Assembly (NCBI GenBank): GCA_022841795.1
Contig: JALHQU010000053.1
Coordinates: 1 to 33,314, forward strand
Direction of reading: 5' to 3'
Source of the DNA: Fimbriiglobus sp.
GTDB lineage: Bacteria > Planctomycetota > Planctomycetia > Gemmatales > Gemmataceae
DNA length: 33,314 bases
In this document: positions 22,085 through 31,276 of the stretch, piece by piece
How positions within the stretch are numbered: the stretch's first letter is position 1
How the letters are laid out: every line of letters begins with the position of its first letter
Translations under genes and position numbers: made by a program
Notes under the pieces: model-generated
What the model was told of the DNA's origin: nothing
Seen by the model: the letters and a program-made list of their open reading frames with translations, nothing else
Databases searched by the model: none

Positions 22085-23053
22085 TCACCCGGCCGCCGCG
22101 TCGAGGAGGGGACCAGCCATGTTCTTGGGCAGCGACAGGTGCCCGTCCGTCGGCGTGAGGTAGCGGGTCGCCGTCGGCAGGCGGGCGGCCAACTCCTCGG
22201 CCATCCACGGCCGCGCCCGGCGGTCGAGGGCGCCGTGGAAGACGGACACCGGCACGCGGACGTCGGCGAGCGGCAACCCCCACGGGCGGGCGAGCAGTTG
22301 TAGCTCGCTCACCACCCCCATCGCCCCGTTTCGCATCGACTCCGTGAACACGCCGGCGGCGAACCGCAGGGTGTCCGGGTCGTCGAACCCCCGCTCCTCA
22401 TCCGGCGTGAGCGGTTGGATGATGCGGACCAGGCTCCGCGGGCACCGCTCGACCTGCCGCTTCTGGGCGTTCAGCCCCGCGGCGGCGAGGAGTGGAGTGG
22501 CCGACACCGCCCGCCACCCGCGGACGCCTTCCCCGAGATCGTGCCGGTGGCCGCGGGTGATCTCCGCCGCCGGACAGCCGAGGGAAACGGCCGTCACCCG
22601 GTCGCGGAGGCGGATGGCGGCGGCCAGTGCGAACGGCGTTCCGGCCGAGATGCCGGTCAGCCCGAACCGGCCGAGGCGGAGGGCGTCGGCGCAGGCGGTC
22701 AGGTCGCACGCCCAGGACTCGAACGACGGGTGGCGAACCGGGTCGGACGCGCCCACGCCGGGGCGGTCGAAGGCGATCAGGCGGACGTCCGGCCGGCGGG
22801 CCAGAGCGGGGAGCAGGACCCCGGCTTCGAGGCGGCAGCACGGCTGCCCGTGGTGGTAGATCACCACCCGCGACCCGGTCGGGTTGCCGTACTCGGCGTA
22901 AGCCACCCGCCGCCCGTCCCGCAGGCGAACCATCCCGGTCGGTGGCGGGATGCGGAGGCAGTTGCCGGCGTTCGCACTACCGCCGGTGCCGGCGGCGAGT
23001 GCCCCGGCCGCGACCGCCAGCAGGCCGCGGCGTGTGAGGAGGACGTCTTCCAT
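22085..23053 (-). CDS. Alpha/beta hydrolase with twin-arginine signal
   Basis: 322 aa from the ATG at 23053; a start 12 codons upstream would bury the signal. The N-terminus has Thr-Arg8-Arg9-Gly-Leu-Leu followed by an Ala/Gly-rich hydrophobic core and an ANA-like cleavage site near residue 29, a twin-arginine export signal. The alpha/beta hydrolase landmarks are HHGQP (68-71, oxyanion region), DRPGVGASD (96-104), the nucleophile elbow GISAG with Ser136, Asp277 (HGALDRR) and His305 (DGHLS). It would act as an esterase, lipase or peptidase-like hydrolase outside the cytoplasm after folding and Tat export. It lies 42 bp downstream of the lipoprotein gene and is probably the last gene of that run. 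Confidence 0.88.
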   Translation of the reverse strand: MEDVLLTRRGLLAVAAGALAAGTGGSANAGNCLRIPPPTGMVRLRDGRRVAYAEYGNPTGSRVVIYHHGQPCCRLEAGVLLPALARRPDVRLIAFDRPGVGASDPVRHPSFESWACDLTACADALRLGRFGLTGISAGTPFALAAAIRLRDRVTAVSLGCPAAEITRGHRHDLGEGVRGWRAVSATPLLAAAGLNAQKRQVERCPRSLVRIIQPLTPDEERGFDDPDTLRFAAGVFTESMRNGAMGVVSELQLLARPWGLPLADVRVPVSVFHGALDRRARPWMAEELAARLPTATRYLTPTDGHLSLPKNMAGPLLDAAAG

Positions 23054-23095
23054 GACCCACCTGCTGTGTGCTGTGGAGCGGGCACACACGACCCG

Positions 23096-23746
23096 TCACT
23101 CCTCGATCGCCGGGAGCGGGCGGCGAAGGCTGTTCACCTTCTCGGCAGCGCGGTTGAACAAACCCTCCGCCCCGGACTTCACCCGCTGAAACCCCTGCGA
23201 GGCGCCGGCCGTTTCGGCCAGTTCCTGGGTGCGGTCGGCCGTGTGCTCGGCCAGGTTCCGCACCTTCTCGCCCAGCACCGTGCCCTGGCTGTACGTCACC
23301 CGCGGGCAGCCGAGCGCGCCGAACGTGAGCGTCACCGACTGCGGGCCGTAGTCGTAGCGAATCGACTTGCCCGCGTACGTCACCCGCGGGGCGCCGGGCG
23401 GCAGCGTCACGGGCACATACACCCGCTCCAGCGTCTTCGGGTGGTTCGCCGCCACGATCACCGGGCCGCCGGGCAGGAACTGCGCCTGGAACGAGCGGTC
23501 GCCGGTCGGGAAGTAGCGGTGGACGAGAACTGCCGGCGGCACGTCCACCCGCTGGATACCGTCCTCGCCGACGCCGGTGACGACCGGCGGGACGTGCGTG
23601 GACCCCTGGCCGGGGTCGAGCACCTCGATCTCGTCGGACGGGGGAACAGGAACGGCGGCCGGGCGGAGCGGGCCGGTGCGGGTGGACAGACAGCCGACCC
23701 CGCTCACGATGGCGATTGCCAGCAAAAACAGGGCGATCCTTCGCAT
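23096..23746 (-). CDS. Putative lipoprotein of unknown function
   Basis: 216 aa from the ATG at 23746, preceded by GGAGG at good spacing. The signal peptide MRRIALFLLAIAIVSGVGC ends in a Cys at 19, a weak lipobox (Gly at -3). The mature protein begins with a Pro/Val-rich linker, then a predicted beta domain (~55-150). The last 60 residues (LGEKVRNLAEHTADRTQELAETAG...FNRAAEKVNSL) look helical and amphipathic. No family is recognised. It sits 39 bp after the secreted protein gene at 23786-24586, so it probably shares its mRNA. Confidence 0.72.
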   Translation of the reverse strand: MRRIALFLLAIAIVSGVGCLSTRTGPLRPAAVPVPPSDEIEVLDPGQGSTHVPPVVTGVGEDGIQRVDVPPAVLVHRYFPTGDRSFQAQFLPGGPVIVAANHPKTLERVYVPVTLPPGAPRVTYAGKSIRYDYGPQSVTLTFGALGCPRVTYSQGTVLGEKVRNLAEHTADRTQELAETAGASQGFQRVKSGAEGLFNRAAEKVNSLRRPLPAIEE

Positions 23747-23785
23747 CGCAACTCCTCCAGCACCCAGGCGGCTCATGCCGCCGGT

Positions 23786-24586
23786 TCACCGATAGGTGAA
23801 ATCCACATCCACCCGCTCGACTACCTTGAAGTTCCGCCGCACCGCCTCGCTCGTCCCCTCCACCGTCGCGGGGTACGGCTCCCCGCGGTTCACCCAGAAC
23901 GGCTCGACCGGCAGTTCCAGCACCGCCGCCTTCGTCGCTCCGATGCCCCGCTCGCCGAGCGGGTCGGCCGCGTACCCGCGGACGGTGACGAAGAACTTGT
24001 TCCGCCGGAACTGCACCGGGTCCAGGCCGGTGTCGATCCCGGTGCCGCGGGCGGTCAGCGTCCGCGCCAACGGGTCGGCCGGCTGCGGGTTCTGGTCCGC
24101 CCGGAAGGCGATCACGTACTTGCCGTCCGGGTACAGGGCGACGGACACCTTAGACAGCGTGCAGTGGTCCACCCGGATCACCTGGTCGAGCAGGCTGAAC
24201 GTCGCCACCGTCGTGTCCACCGGCCCGCTTCCCGCTATCCCCGTCGTGGTGGTCGTCACCCGCTCCGTCTTCTCCACCCGCTCGCCGCGGCAGCGGCCGG
24301 CGGTGGTCGTGCGGGTGGTCGTCTCCCGCACGGTGGTCGTGCTGCCGGGCTCCAGGGATAGCGCCCGGAGCGGGTCGGAGTCACCGCCGACGGTCAGCCG
24401 CGGCAGGCTGGTGCCCGTCGCCAGCGGCTTCGGCTGCGTCATCGGGGAGGTCGTCTGGTACGGGTACGCCGGGATGCCGGGCAGCGGCTTCGGCTTCGCC
24501 CGCATGGTCGGCCACTCGGCCCGTCCGTCGCCGACGCCGACGCCGACCGCAACGACGGCCGCGGCCAGCACGCTCCACCTGGTCAT
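23786..24586 (-). CDS. Secreted hypothetical protein
   Basis: 266 aa with a signal peptide (residues 1-~23, ending GRA-E) and a good ribosome site (GGAAGGGA) before the ATG. Residues ~80-115 form a Thr-rich, low-complexity segment (TTTVRETTTRTTTAG, ERVTTTTTG). The remainder is a predicted beta-rich domain ending in VERVDVDFTYR. No family is recognised. Its ATG overlaps the stop codon of a possible 49-aa ORF in ATGA (24583-24586). It lies between the giant secreted protein gene and the lipoprotein gene, so a shared envelope role is likely. Confidence 0.72.
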   Translation of the reverse strand: MTRWSVLAAAVVAVGVGVGDGRAEWPTMRAKPKPLPGIPAYPYQTTSPMTQPKPLATGTSLPRLTVGGDSDPLRALSLEPGSTTTVRETTTRTTTAGRCRGERVEKTERVTTTTTGIAGSGPVDTTVATFSLLDQVIRVDHCTLSKVSVALYPDGKYVIAFRADQNPQPADPLARTLTARGTGIDTGLDPVQFRRNKFFVTVRGYAADPLGERGIGATKAAVLELPVEPFWVNRGEPYPATVEGTSEAVRRNFKVVERVDVDFTYR

Positions 24587-24732
24587 GAGAGTCCCTTCCG
24601 GGTTTGGTCGAATCCTCCTTCTGGTACTCGGACGGCTGAACGGGGTGGCGGTTGCGGATCGCTCGCCGCCCGGTCGCTGGTGGTTCGGATCGTCCGCACG
24701 ACGGGCGTTTCCGGTGTCGTCGTTTCAACCAT
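24583..24732 (-). CDS. Possible small coupled ORF
   Basis: 49 codons from the ATG at 24732 to a TGA at 24585-24583. The start is 14 bp after the stop of the giant gene, and its stop overlaps the next start in ATGA, the typical layout of translationally coupled genes. The product is Thr/Pro/Arg-rich (MVETTTPETPVVRTIRTTSD at the start) with no signal or helix pattern. Third-position GC is lower than in neighbours, especially in the second half, so it may be a chance frame or a translated leader. Confidence 0.3.
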   Translation of the reverse strand: MVETTTPETPVVRTIRTTSDRAASDPQPPPRSAVRVPEGGFDQTRKGLS

Positions 24733-24746
24733 CACGGTCCGTTCAC

Positions 24747-27700
24747 TCACCGCCGCTGGTACGGGTTACCCCTCTGCCCGGTGGAGATCGGGGCCGGCTC
24801 GACCTCCAGCGGGTCGGCTTTCACCGGCGGCGGGGGGATCGTCGGCAGCGGGGCGGACCGCCCGCCCGGCGCCTGGACGGTCGGCTGACCCGGCCGCGAA
24901 GGTGAGGGTGGGGGCGCGGTCGGGGCGGCGGCTTTCAGCGGGGTGTACCCCGCCGGCGGCGGTTCCCGCGTCACCGTCGTGCCGAGCGGCTTCGCCCCGT
25001 ACTCTCGCACCGGCTGGCCGTTCGACTTCGCGCCAAGTCCACCCGGCGGCAGATAGACAGGCGGCGCGTGCCCACTGCCAGGAAGCGTCGGCGGGTAGCC
25101 GAGTGGGTCGTCGAACCGCCCGTTCCGGTCGGCCGGCAGCGGGGTGTGCATGCCGGGGGCGAACTCGGTCTTCGGATAAGCTTTCAGCGGGTTGTACTCC
25201 TCCTGCAGATAGCTGTCCCGCTGCCGCAGGCCCGGCCCCTGGTACCCGTTCGGGTGCACCCACGGGATGGTGTGCTGGCTGCGGTACAGGTCCGGCCGCC
25301 GCTCGCCGTACAGGATGCGGAGGGCGTCGTCCACCCGGCTCGCCCCGTAGTCGAAGATGAACTGCCGCAGGTAGTCCCGCCGCCCGCGGACGACGAACTC
25401 GTCGTTCTTGGTGAAATCCGGGTCGATGTCCGCCACCGCTGGCGCGTACCGCAGGCCCATCAGGTCGAACAGCGTCGGGAAGATGGCCGCCTGCGAGTAG
25501 ATCAGGTTCTGTTGCAGCGACGACTGGGCGCTCGGGGCCGGGCGGAACAGGGCGCCCACGCCGGGGATGTCTTGCAGCAGTTGCACCCCCTGGCCGGTGC
25601 GGGCGGCCTTCAGCGCCACCCAGTACTTGCTCACCTCCCGCAGCTCGAAGTTGCTCAGCTGCACGTCGGTGTGCACGAAATGCCGCTTCACCCGCCCGAG
25701 GTGCTTCTCGTCCGCCCGCACCGGCTCCCGCAGGTCGGTGGTGTACATGTAGTCGAACCCGAACACCACCGCCTGCCCGTCCGGGCTGATGACCGGGCGG
25801 ATCTCATACCCGGTGCCGGTCTCGAACTTGTAGATGGCCGGATCCGCGATGAGTGCCTCCAGGTTGGTGCCGAACTCCTTCCGCGGCGACCCGCCCTGGG
25901 CGAGGATCATCTCGTCGGCCGACGACGGCAGCCCCGGCAGCACGTTCCGCACCGCCGGCAGCCCGCCGCCGGCCCCGCCGAACTGGGCGCTCGGCGGCAT
26001 CCCGCCGTACATCTTCACCATCGACAGGAACACCGGGTCGTTCAGCAGCGCGCCGTAATCCTGGATGGCCGCCTTCGCCCCCCTGAACGCCTCCTTCATC
26101 AGGATGTCCCGCCGCGGCAGGTCGAACTCCATGCTGGCCGCCGGCGACACCTTGCCGAGCACCCGGTTGTTGGTGAGCACGGTGGTGGATTCGATCTGCC
26201 CCAACTGCACGTCCCAACTGGTGCCCAGGGTGCGGATCTTGCGGAACGCCGGGGCGTAGAACTGCGTTTGGAAGTCGTCGTCGAGGGCGGTGGCGAGCGC
26301 CTTCAGGTAGTTGTCCACGTTGGCGGTGTGCGCGCGGGTGCCGTCGAGCAGCTCGATGTACTTGTCTTCCATCTCGTCCACCAGCATGTCGAGCAACTTC
26401 TTCTCGTCCAGCGGCCGGCGGGCGAGCTGGGCCTGCCGCAAGGCCGCTTGTTGCTTCGTCACCGCCTCTTCCAGTTTCCGGAATGCAGGGCCGAGCCGAT
26501 CGTTGAACAGCACCTGGGCGGATTTTTCGATCCGCGACCCGTCCCGCAACTTAGCCAAGACATCGTCCCGAAATCGCGTATAAGTGGTCAACACCTGGAC
26601 CACATCTGGTTGGGGCTTCCGAAGTTCGCCGGAGATGCTGCCGATCGTCCGCCTGGCGTCAGCCATCTGACCGCGAATCAGTTCGAACACATCCCGCACG
26701 TCCCCGACCAGATCTTCGAACTCCTTCTGCGTCATTTTCTTGGCCTTGGCAAACTTCTCCAAGTTGTCCTCCGCCTCCTTGTACCGTTTGTAGTTCGACT
26801 CGGACAGGTAGTAGAACTGGTTCATGTATGCGGCTGTATTCAGCATGACGGACGCCACCCATTGGCGGTCCGGCCCGCTGAAGTCGATCCCGTTCACGTC
26901 CCCATCTTTCGTGTTAACGGTCGTCACCCGTGGGAGAGCCCTCTTTTCTCCACGGTAAGTGATGGTGGGAGGGGCTTTGGACTGATCTCTGAGCGTGGCG
27001 CTGACCTCCTGCTTTTTCAGTTCAGTCACGATTTCCGTGAACGCCTTCTGATTCCGCGAGAACTCGTCATCCACGTCTTTAAACTCACCCTCCAGATCGC
27101 CGAACGCTGTGGACACCTTCACGATGCCGTCTTGCAGCGAGGCCTGTACCACCAGCAGAGCCCGCTTCGCATCATCCTCCCGGTCCTTCGCCTCCCGCGA
27201 CTCCTGGATGTAATTCCCCAGCCGGTCCTCCAGCAGCGTCCGCTCCATCACCCGCTGCTTCAGCTCCAGTTCGGTCACCAGCCGCGTCTTGAAGATCTGG
27301 GCCAGCCGCACGAACTCCCGCTGCACCGGGGTGAGGGTGTCGTTCCCCTGCACCTCGGCGTCGAAGAACCCGTGGAAGGACGCGAACTTGGCGTTCTGCG
27401 CCAGCACGCAGAACTTCTTGTCGCAGTGCGCCTCGCACTTGTCCGGGCAGGCCAGCCCGGCGGTGTAGAACGCCATCTCCGCCGCCGGCAGCTTGGTCTG
27501 GAGCTGGCCCTGCCACTCCTGGAGGATCTCCGCCCGGATGTCGTTCTTCGCCAGCGCCAGCAGGAACAGGGCGGCGGACAGGCTGGTGCTGTCCATCGAG
27601 TGCAGGGACAGCAACTTGTTCCCGGTGCGGAGGAACTCACTGTCCAGTTGCCGCAGCTCTTCGATGAAGTCTTTGCCGAAGAAGCAGTGCAGGTACTTCA

Positions 27701-30700
27701 GGTCCTGCTCGGCCCGGCTGCACCCGGGGGCGAGGGTGTGCGCCGCCTCGTCCGCCTTCCGCGACGCCACCAGCGTCACCGCCTTCCGCAGCATCTGGGC
27801 GGACTGGGTGGTGAGGAACCGCGAGTGGTCCAGGTACCGCTGGATGTTCGCCACCACCTTGTCCATCCGCTCCTGCCGCTCGCCGTTCACCTGCACGGTG
27901 TGCACGCCCACCCGCACCTGCCCGGTCGGCGCGTCCATCTGGTTGATCATGGTGCGGATGACGTTCAGCCCCTTCACCGGCCCGCGGATCTGGATCAGCC
28001 CCTCGCCGATGACCGAGATGGAGCACTGCTCCACCGGGTCGTCGGACTTCGGCTTGCCGGGGGCGTAGGTGTCCGGGTCGGCCTTGGCCGCCGCCACCTC
28101 GCGGCGGAACTGCTCCTCCCGCTTCCGCAGCTCCTCCCGGTCCTTGGACAGGGCCAGCTCGTTCGCCCGCACCTCCTCAGTCCGCCGCGCCTGCACGTCG
28201 GCGGTGGCGCGGGTGATCTCGTCCCGCAGCGACTGTTCGGCGGCGGTCGAGCTGGCGACGATGGAATTCAGCTTGCGGATCTCCGCTTGCAGACCCGTCA
28301 CCGTGTCCTGCGACAGGTCGGCGCCGGTGTCGGTGGCCGACCGCCCCTGCGCGACGGCCCGCGCCCGCGTCAGATCCCGCTCGGCGTCGAGTAGTGCCTG
28401 CCGCTGGGCGGGCAGCACGGCCAGGGCTTCGCGGGCGTTCACCAGCCGCTCGAAGGTGAGCTGGTTCGTCTGCACCGCCTGCGTCTTGGACTGTAGGTCG
28501 GCCGCGTAGGTGGAGCGGAGGATGGCGTTCTGCGTCTCCACGTCCCGCTCCTGGCGGGCGAGGGCGAGTTCGGAGTCGAGGCGGGCGAGTTGGTCCGGGG
28601 TGAGGTTCGGCTGCTGCCGGTCCGTCTCCAGTTTCGCCACCTTGTTGATCGCCCCGATCACCGCCGGGTCCTTCTTCTCCACGTCCGCCTTCGCGGTGGA
28701 GTAGGCGACGGTGAGCGCCTGCTGACTGGCGGACAGGTTGCCCCGCGCGTTCAGGATGGGGGTGTCCAGGTCCGTCGGCCGCGACGTGGCCGTGATCCCT
28801 GGGGTGGTGGCGGCCGTCGCCACCGTTTCCAGGCGGGCGATGTCGGCCCGCAGCCGGTCCACCCGCCGCTGCGCCTCGTCGGTCGAGACGTCAGTGTCCC
28901 GGCGGACGCCGACGTTCGCCTGGTCGCGGCCGAACGTCCGCTGGAACTGGTCCAGTTGGCCTTGCCGCTGACCGATCTGGGTGGTCGCCACCGCCGCCTC
29001 GTTGCGGGCGGTGGCCAGGCGGCTCTGGAGGTCGCGGAGCTTGGCCTCGGCCGCGCGGGTGGCACCGGCGGCGGTCACCGCCGCCCGCTCCAGCCGCTGC
29101 CGCTCGTCCTGGGTCAGGTTGGCGTCGTCGCGGGCGCGGTCGGCCGCCCGCCGCCGCACGTCCACCGCCGCCACGTTGTACGATTTCACGTCCCGGTTGA
29201 TGATCTGCGCCACCCGGTGCGCGTCGCGGGTGTAGTACAGCCGCACCACCCGAGTCTCCACCCGGTCGGACGGGTTGAACCCGTCCGGCACCTCGCGGTA
29301 CTTGGTGTACTCGGGGAACGTCACGTTCGGCCCGGTCTGGAGGGTGACGCCGGCGGTCTGCGACGGTTGGGGGGTGTCCACGGTGGCGGTGTACAGCACC
29401 GTCTCGTAGGCGGCGGTGTCGCTCTTCAACCCCGGCAGCACCAGCACGTCGTTCCCGTACACGTCCTTTACGCTCTTGCTCACCCGCACCGTGTAGCTAC
29501 CCGGCTTGACCGGCGAGGCGGTGAGGATGACGGTGTTCGTCGCCGGCTCGAACTCGGGGCTGCCGGCCCGCACGCTCACCGGGGCGTCCCCCCGCTCGTT
29601 GTGCAGCACGTCGAAGTTGCCGGACACAACGAGCGCCTTGTCCAGCCGGTTGTCGGCGGTGAACCGGATGCGGACCTTCTCGCTGCCCACCCCGTTCGTC
29701 TGGCCGAACCCGGGGGCGAGGACCGACTCGACCGCCGGCCGGGTGGTGACCACCTTGACCGCCACCTGGGCGGACGGGCTGGAACTGTCGGCCACCTTGC
29801 CCACCGCCTTGAGCACATGGTCGCGGCCGTCCCCCACAGCGGGGATGTCGAAGTCGATCTGCTTCGGGGTGGCGGCGGGGATCTTCTCCGTCCCGATCAG
29901 CCGGTCGTCCAGGTACAGGGCGACGGCCTGAGCGCCCGCCCCGGACGGGGTCACCCGCACCTTCACCGCGCGGCGGTTGAGCAGGTACGTCGGCAGGCCG
30001 GCGGCCTGGAACTCCTCGGCCGCCAGCGGCTCGGCCTCACTGGCCGACTTCTGGATCGCCACCTGCGGGGCGGCGAGGGGGGCCGGGAGCAGGTTCACCC
30101 GCACGGTGAGGGCGGTGTCGACGAAGGCGTGGCCGTCGGTGAAGTCGCCGCGGGTGAGCAGCTTGAACTCGGTCGCGCTGTTCAAGGCGGGCAGGGTGAG
30201 GCGGTACTCCCAGTCGCCGGCGGGGGTGAGCGGGGCGACTGACTGCACCTGCGCCACCTCCAGCGTGCGGCCGCCGACGGTGTAGAAGAACTTCGGCTCC
30301 TGGAACGACCCGAACGCCCGCCCCCGCACCCGCAGGTAGGTGCCGTACACCTCCACCTTGGCCGCCGGCTCCTCGGCCGCCAACCCGTCGGTGGTCGCCA
30401 CCCGATCGACGAAGAACCGCGCCGCCGCGCCCGACGCCGGGTGCGGGCGGATCACCCGCACGGTGGCCTGCTTGACCGCCTTGCTCGCACCGTCGATGCG
30501 GGTGATGGTCACTGTCACCTCTTGCCCGGGAGTACCCTCCTGGGAGAGGTTGAGGGAAACCTCCACCTGCTGGTTCGCTGGGGTCGGGGTAACCGTTTCC
30601 TCCCGTTTCGAGTTGCCGTATTTGATCTTGAACGAGTTGAACTTGTCCTGGGTGAGGATGACCGACGGCTTGTTGTTCGCCAGCCGCACCACGCCCGTCG

Positions 30701-31067
30701 GCTTGTCCCAGATCACGTCCGTGCCGTCACGGATTTGGATCACGTCCTCGGTGGGCACCACCGGCTCACCCAACCCAAGCGTCGCTGCTCCGACGGTCAT
30801 CGCCGGCAGTGACCCGCCCGCTTGCCGAACGCCGGCGTCGGTCTTCGGTGGCGGCAGCAGGTGGACCGGCAGCTTCTCCGGCGGGGCGGAGGCGACCGCC
30901 ACCGGCGGCGGGGGTTCGGGCTTGTCCGCGGGCGGCGGGGTTTGAGGGGTCGGGGATACGACGGGGCCGCCGACCGGCTCGAACTTCACCCGGAAGTTGG
31001 ACGCCACCCACATGCCGCCGGCACCGACCGTCAGACAGGCCAGCATGGCCGCCAGAGTCCGTCCCAT
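24747..31067 (-). CDS. Giant secreted/anchored protein with coiled coil and secretin-like segment
   Basis: 2106 aa from the ATG at 31067, which gives a clean N-terminal membrane segment (MGRTLAAMLACLTVGAGGMWV). Then come a Pro-rich linker (~30-60), beta-rich, Ig-like modules (~85-610), a long coiled coil (~635-990; heptads and Gln/Arg/Glu/Ala-rich text such as ERQRLERAAVTAAGATRAAE), and a short segment (~1010-1055; SVIGEGLIQIRGPVKGLNVI and INQMDAPTGQVRV) that resembles the N-domains of secretins. A large helical region follows, and the Pro-rich tail starts at ~2030. No outer-membrane secretin barrel is recognised. It may be a structural envelope protein; function unknown. A TAATAT -10-like element at 31170-31165 has only a weak -35. 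DNA of ~26480-27130 is visibly AT-richer than the rest. Confidence 0.85.
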   Translation of the reverse strand: MGRTLAAMLACLTVGAGGMWVASNFRVKFEPVGGPVVSPTPQTPPPADKPEPPPPVAVASAPPEKLPVHLLPPPKTDAGVRQAGGSLPAMTVGAATLGLGEPVVPTEDVIQIRDGTDVIWDKPTGVVRLANNKPSVILTQDKFNSFKIKYGNSKREETVTPTPANQQVEVSLNLSQEGTPGQEVTVTITRIDGASKAVKQATVRVIRPHPASGAAARFFVDRVATTDGLAAEEPAAKVEVYGTYLRVRGRAFGSFQEPKFFYTVGGRTLEVAQVQSVAPLTPAGDWEYRLTLPALNSATEFKLLTRGDFTDGHAFVDTALTVRVNLLPAPLAAPQVAIQKSASEAEPLAAEEFQAAGLPTYLLNRRAVKVRVTPSGAGAQAVALYLDDRLIGTEKIPAATPKQIDFDIPAVGDGRDHVLKAVGKVADSSSPSAQVAVKVVTTRPAVESVLAPGFGQTNGVGSEKVRIRFTADNRLDKALVVSGNFDVLHNERGDAPVSVRAGSPEFEPATNTVILTASPVKPGSYTVRVSKSVKDVYGNDVLVLPGLKSDTAAYETVLYTATVDTPQPSQTAGVTLQTGPNVTFPEYTKYREVPDGFNPSDRVETRVVRLYYTRDAHRVAQIINRDVKSYNVAAVDVRRRAADRARDDANLTQDERQRLERAAVTAAGATRAAEAKLRDLQSRLATARNEAAVATTQIGQRQGQLDQFQRTFGRDQANVGVRRDTDVSTDEAQRRVDRLRADIARLETVATAATTPGITATSRPTDLDTPILNARGNLSASQQALTVAYSTAKADVEKKDPAVIGAINKVAKLETDRQQPNLTPDQLARLDSELALARQERDVETQNAILRSTYAADLQSKTQAVQTNQLTFERLVNAREALAVLPAQRQALLDAERDLTRARAVAQGRSATDTGADLSQDTVTGLQAEIRKLNSIVASSTAAEQSLRDEITRATADVQARRTEEVRANELALSKDREELRKREEQFRREVAAAKADPDTYAPGKPKSDDPVEQCSISVIGEGLIQIRGPVKGLNVIRTMINQMDAPTGQVRVGVHTVQVNGERQERMDKVVANIQRYLDHSRFLTTQSAQMLRKAVTLVASRKADEAAHTLAPGCSRAEQDLKYLHCFFGKDFIEELRQLDSEFLRTGNKLLSLHSMDSTSLSAALFLLALAKNDIRAEILQEWQGQLQTKLPAAEMAFYTAGLACPDKCEAHCDKKFCVLAQNAKFASFHGFFDAEVQGNDTLTPVQREFVRLAQIFKTRLVTELELKQRVMERTLLEDRLGNYIQESREAKDREDDAKRALLVVQASLQDGIVKVSTAFGDLEGEFKDVDDEFSRNQKAFTEIVTELKKQEVSATLRDQSKAPPTITYRGEKRALPRVTTVNTKDGDVNGIDFSGPDRQWVASVMLNTAAYMNQFYYLSESNYKRYKEAEDNLEKFAKAKKMTQKEFEDLVGDVRDVFELIRGQMADARRTIGSISGELRKPQPDVVQVLTTYTRFRDDVLAKLRDGSRIEKSAQVLFNDRLGPAFRKLEEAVTKQQAALRQAQLARRPLDEKKLLDMLVDEMEDKYIELLDGTRAHTANVDNYLKALATALDDDFQTQFYAPAFRKIRTLGTSWDVQLGQIESTTVLTNNRVLGKVSPAASMEFDLPRRDILMKEAFRGAKAAIQDYGALLNDPVFLSMVKMYGGMPPSAQFGGAGGGLPAVRNVLPGLPSSADEMILAQGGSPRKEFGTNLEALIADPAIYKFETGTGYEIRPVISPDGQAVVFGFDYMYTTDLREPVRADEKHLGRVKRHFVHTDVQLSNFELREVSKYWVALKAARTGQGVQLLQDIPGVGALFRPAPSAQSSLQQNLIYSQAAIFPTLFDLMGLRYAPAVADIDPDFTKNDEFVVRGRRDYLRQFIFDYGASRVDDALRILYGERRPDLYRSQHTIPWVHPNGYQGPGLRQRDSYLQEEYNPLKAYPKTEFAPGMHTPLPADRNGRFDDPLGYPPTLPGSGHAPPVYLPPGGLGAKSNGQPVREYGAKPLGTTVTREPPPAGYTPLKAAAPTAPPPSPSRPGQPTVQAPGGRSAPLPTIPPPPVKADPLEVEPAPISTGQRGNPYQRR

Positions 31068-31276
31068 GGGCGTCACCCCCGACGACGGACCTGCCCGCCG
31101 GCGCGACTCTGCGCCCAGCGTTCGGATCAACGTCACCGGAGGTATCGGCCGGCAACCTGGGGGGATATTACCGAATGTGCGGAATGAGCCGAGAAATCGG
31201 ACGAACGAGCGAAACCCCCACCAACGCGGCAGCGGTTATTTCTTCCCCGCCTCGAACGACTCCATCACCCGCTCAA

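Noticed and set aside
31236-31276. Extension of the LRR protein in another frame
   Set aside because: The tail looks codon-like, but the LRR protein ends normally at 31277; one short tail is too little to claim a frameshift.
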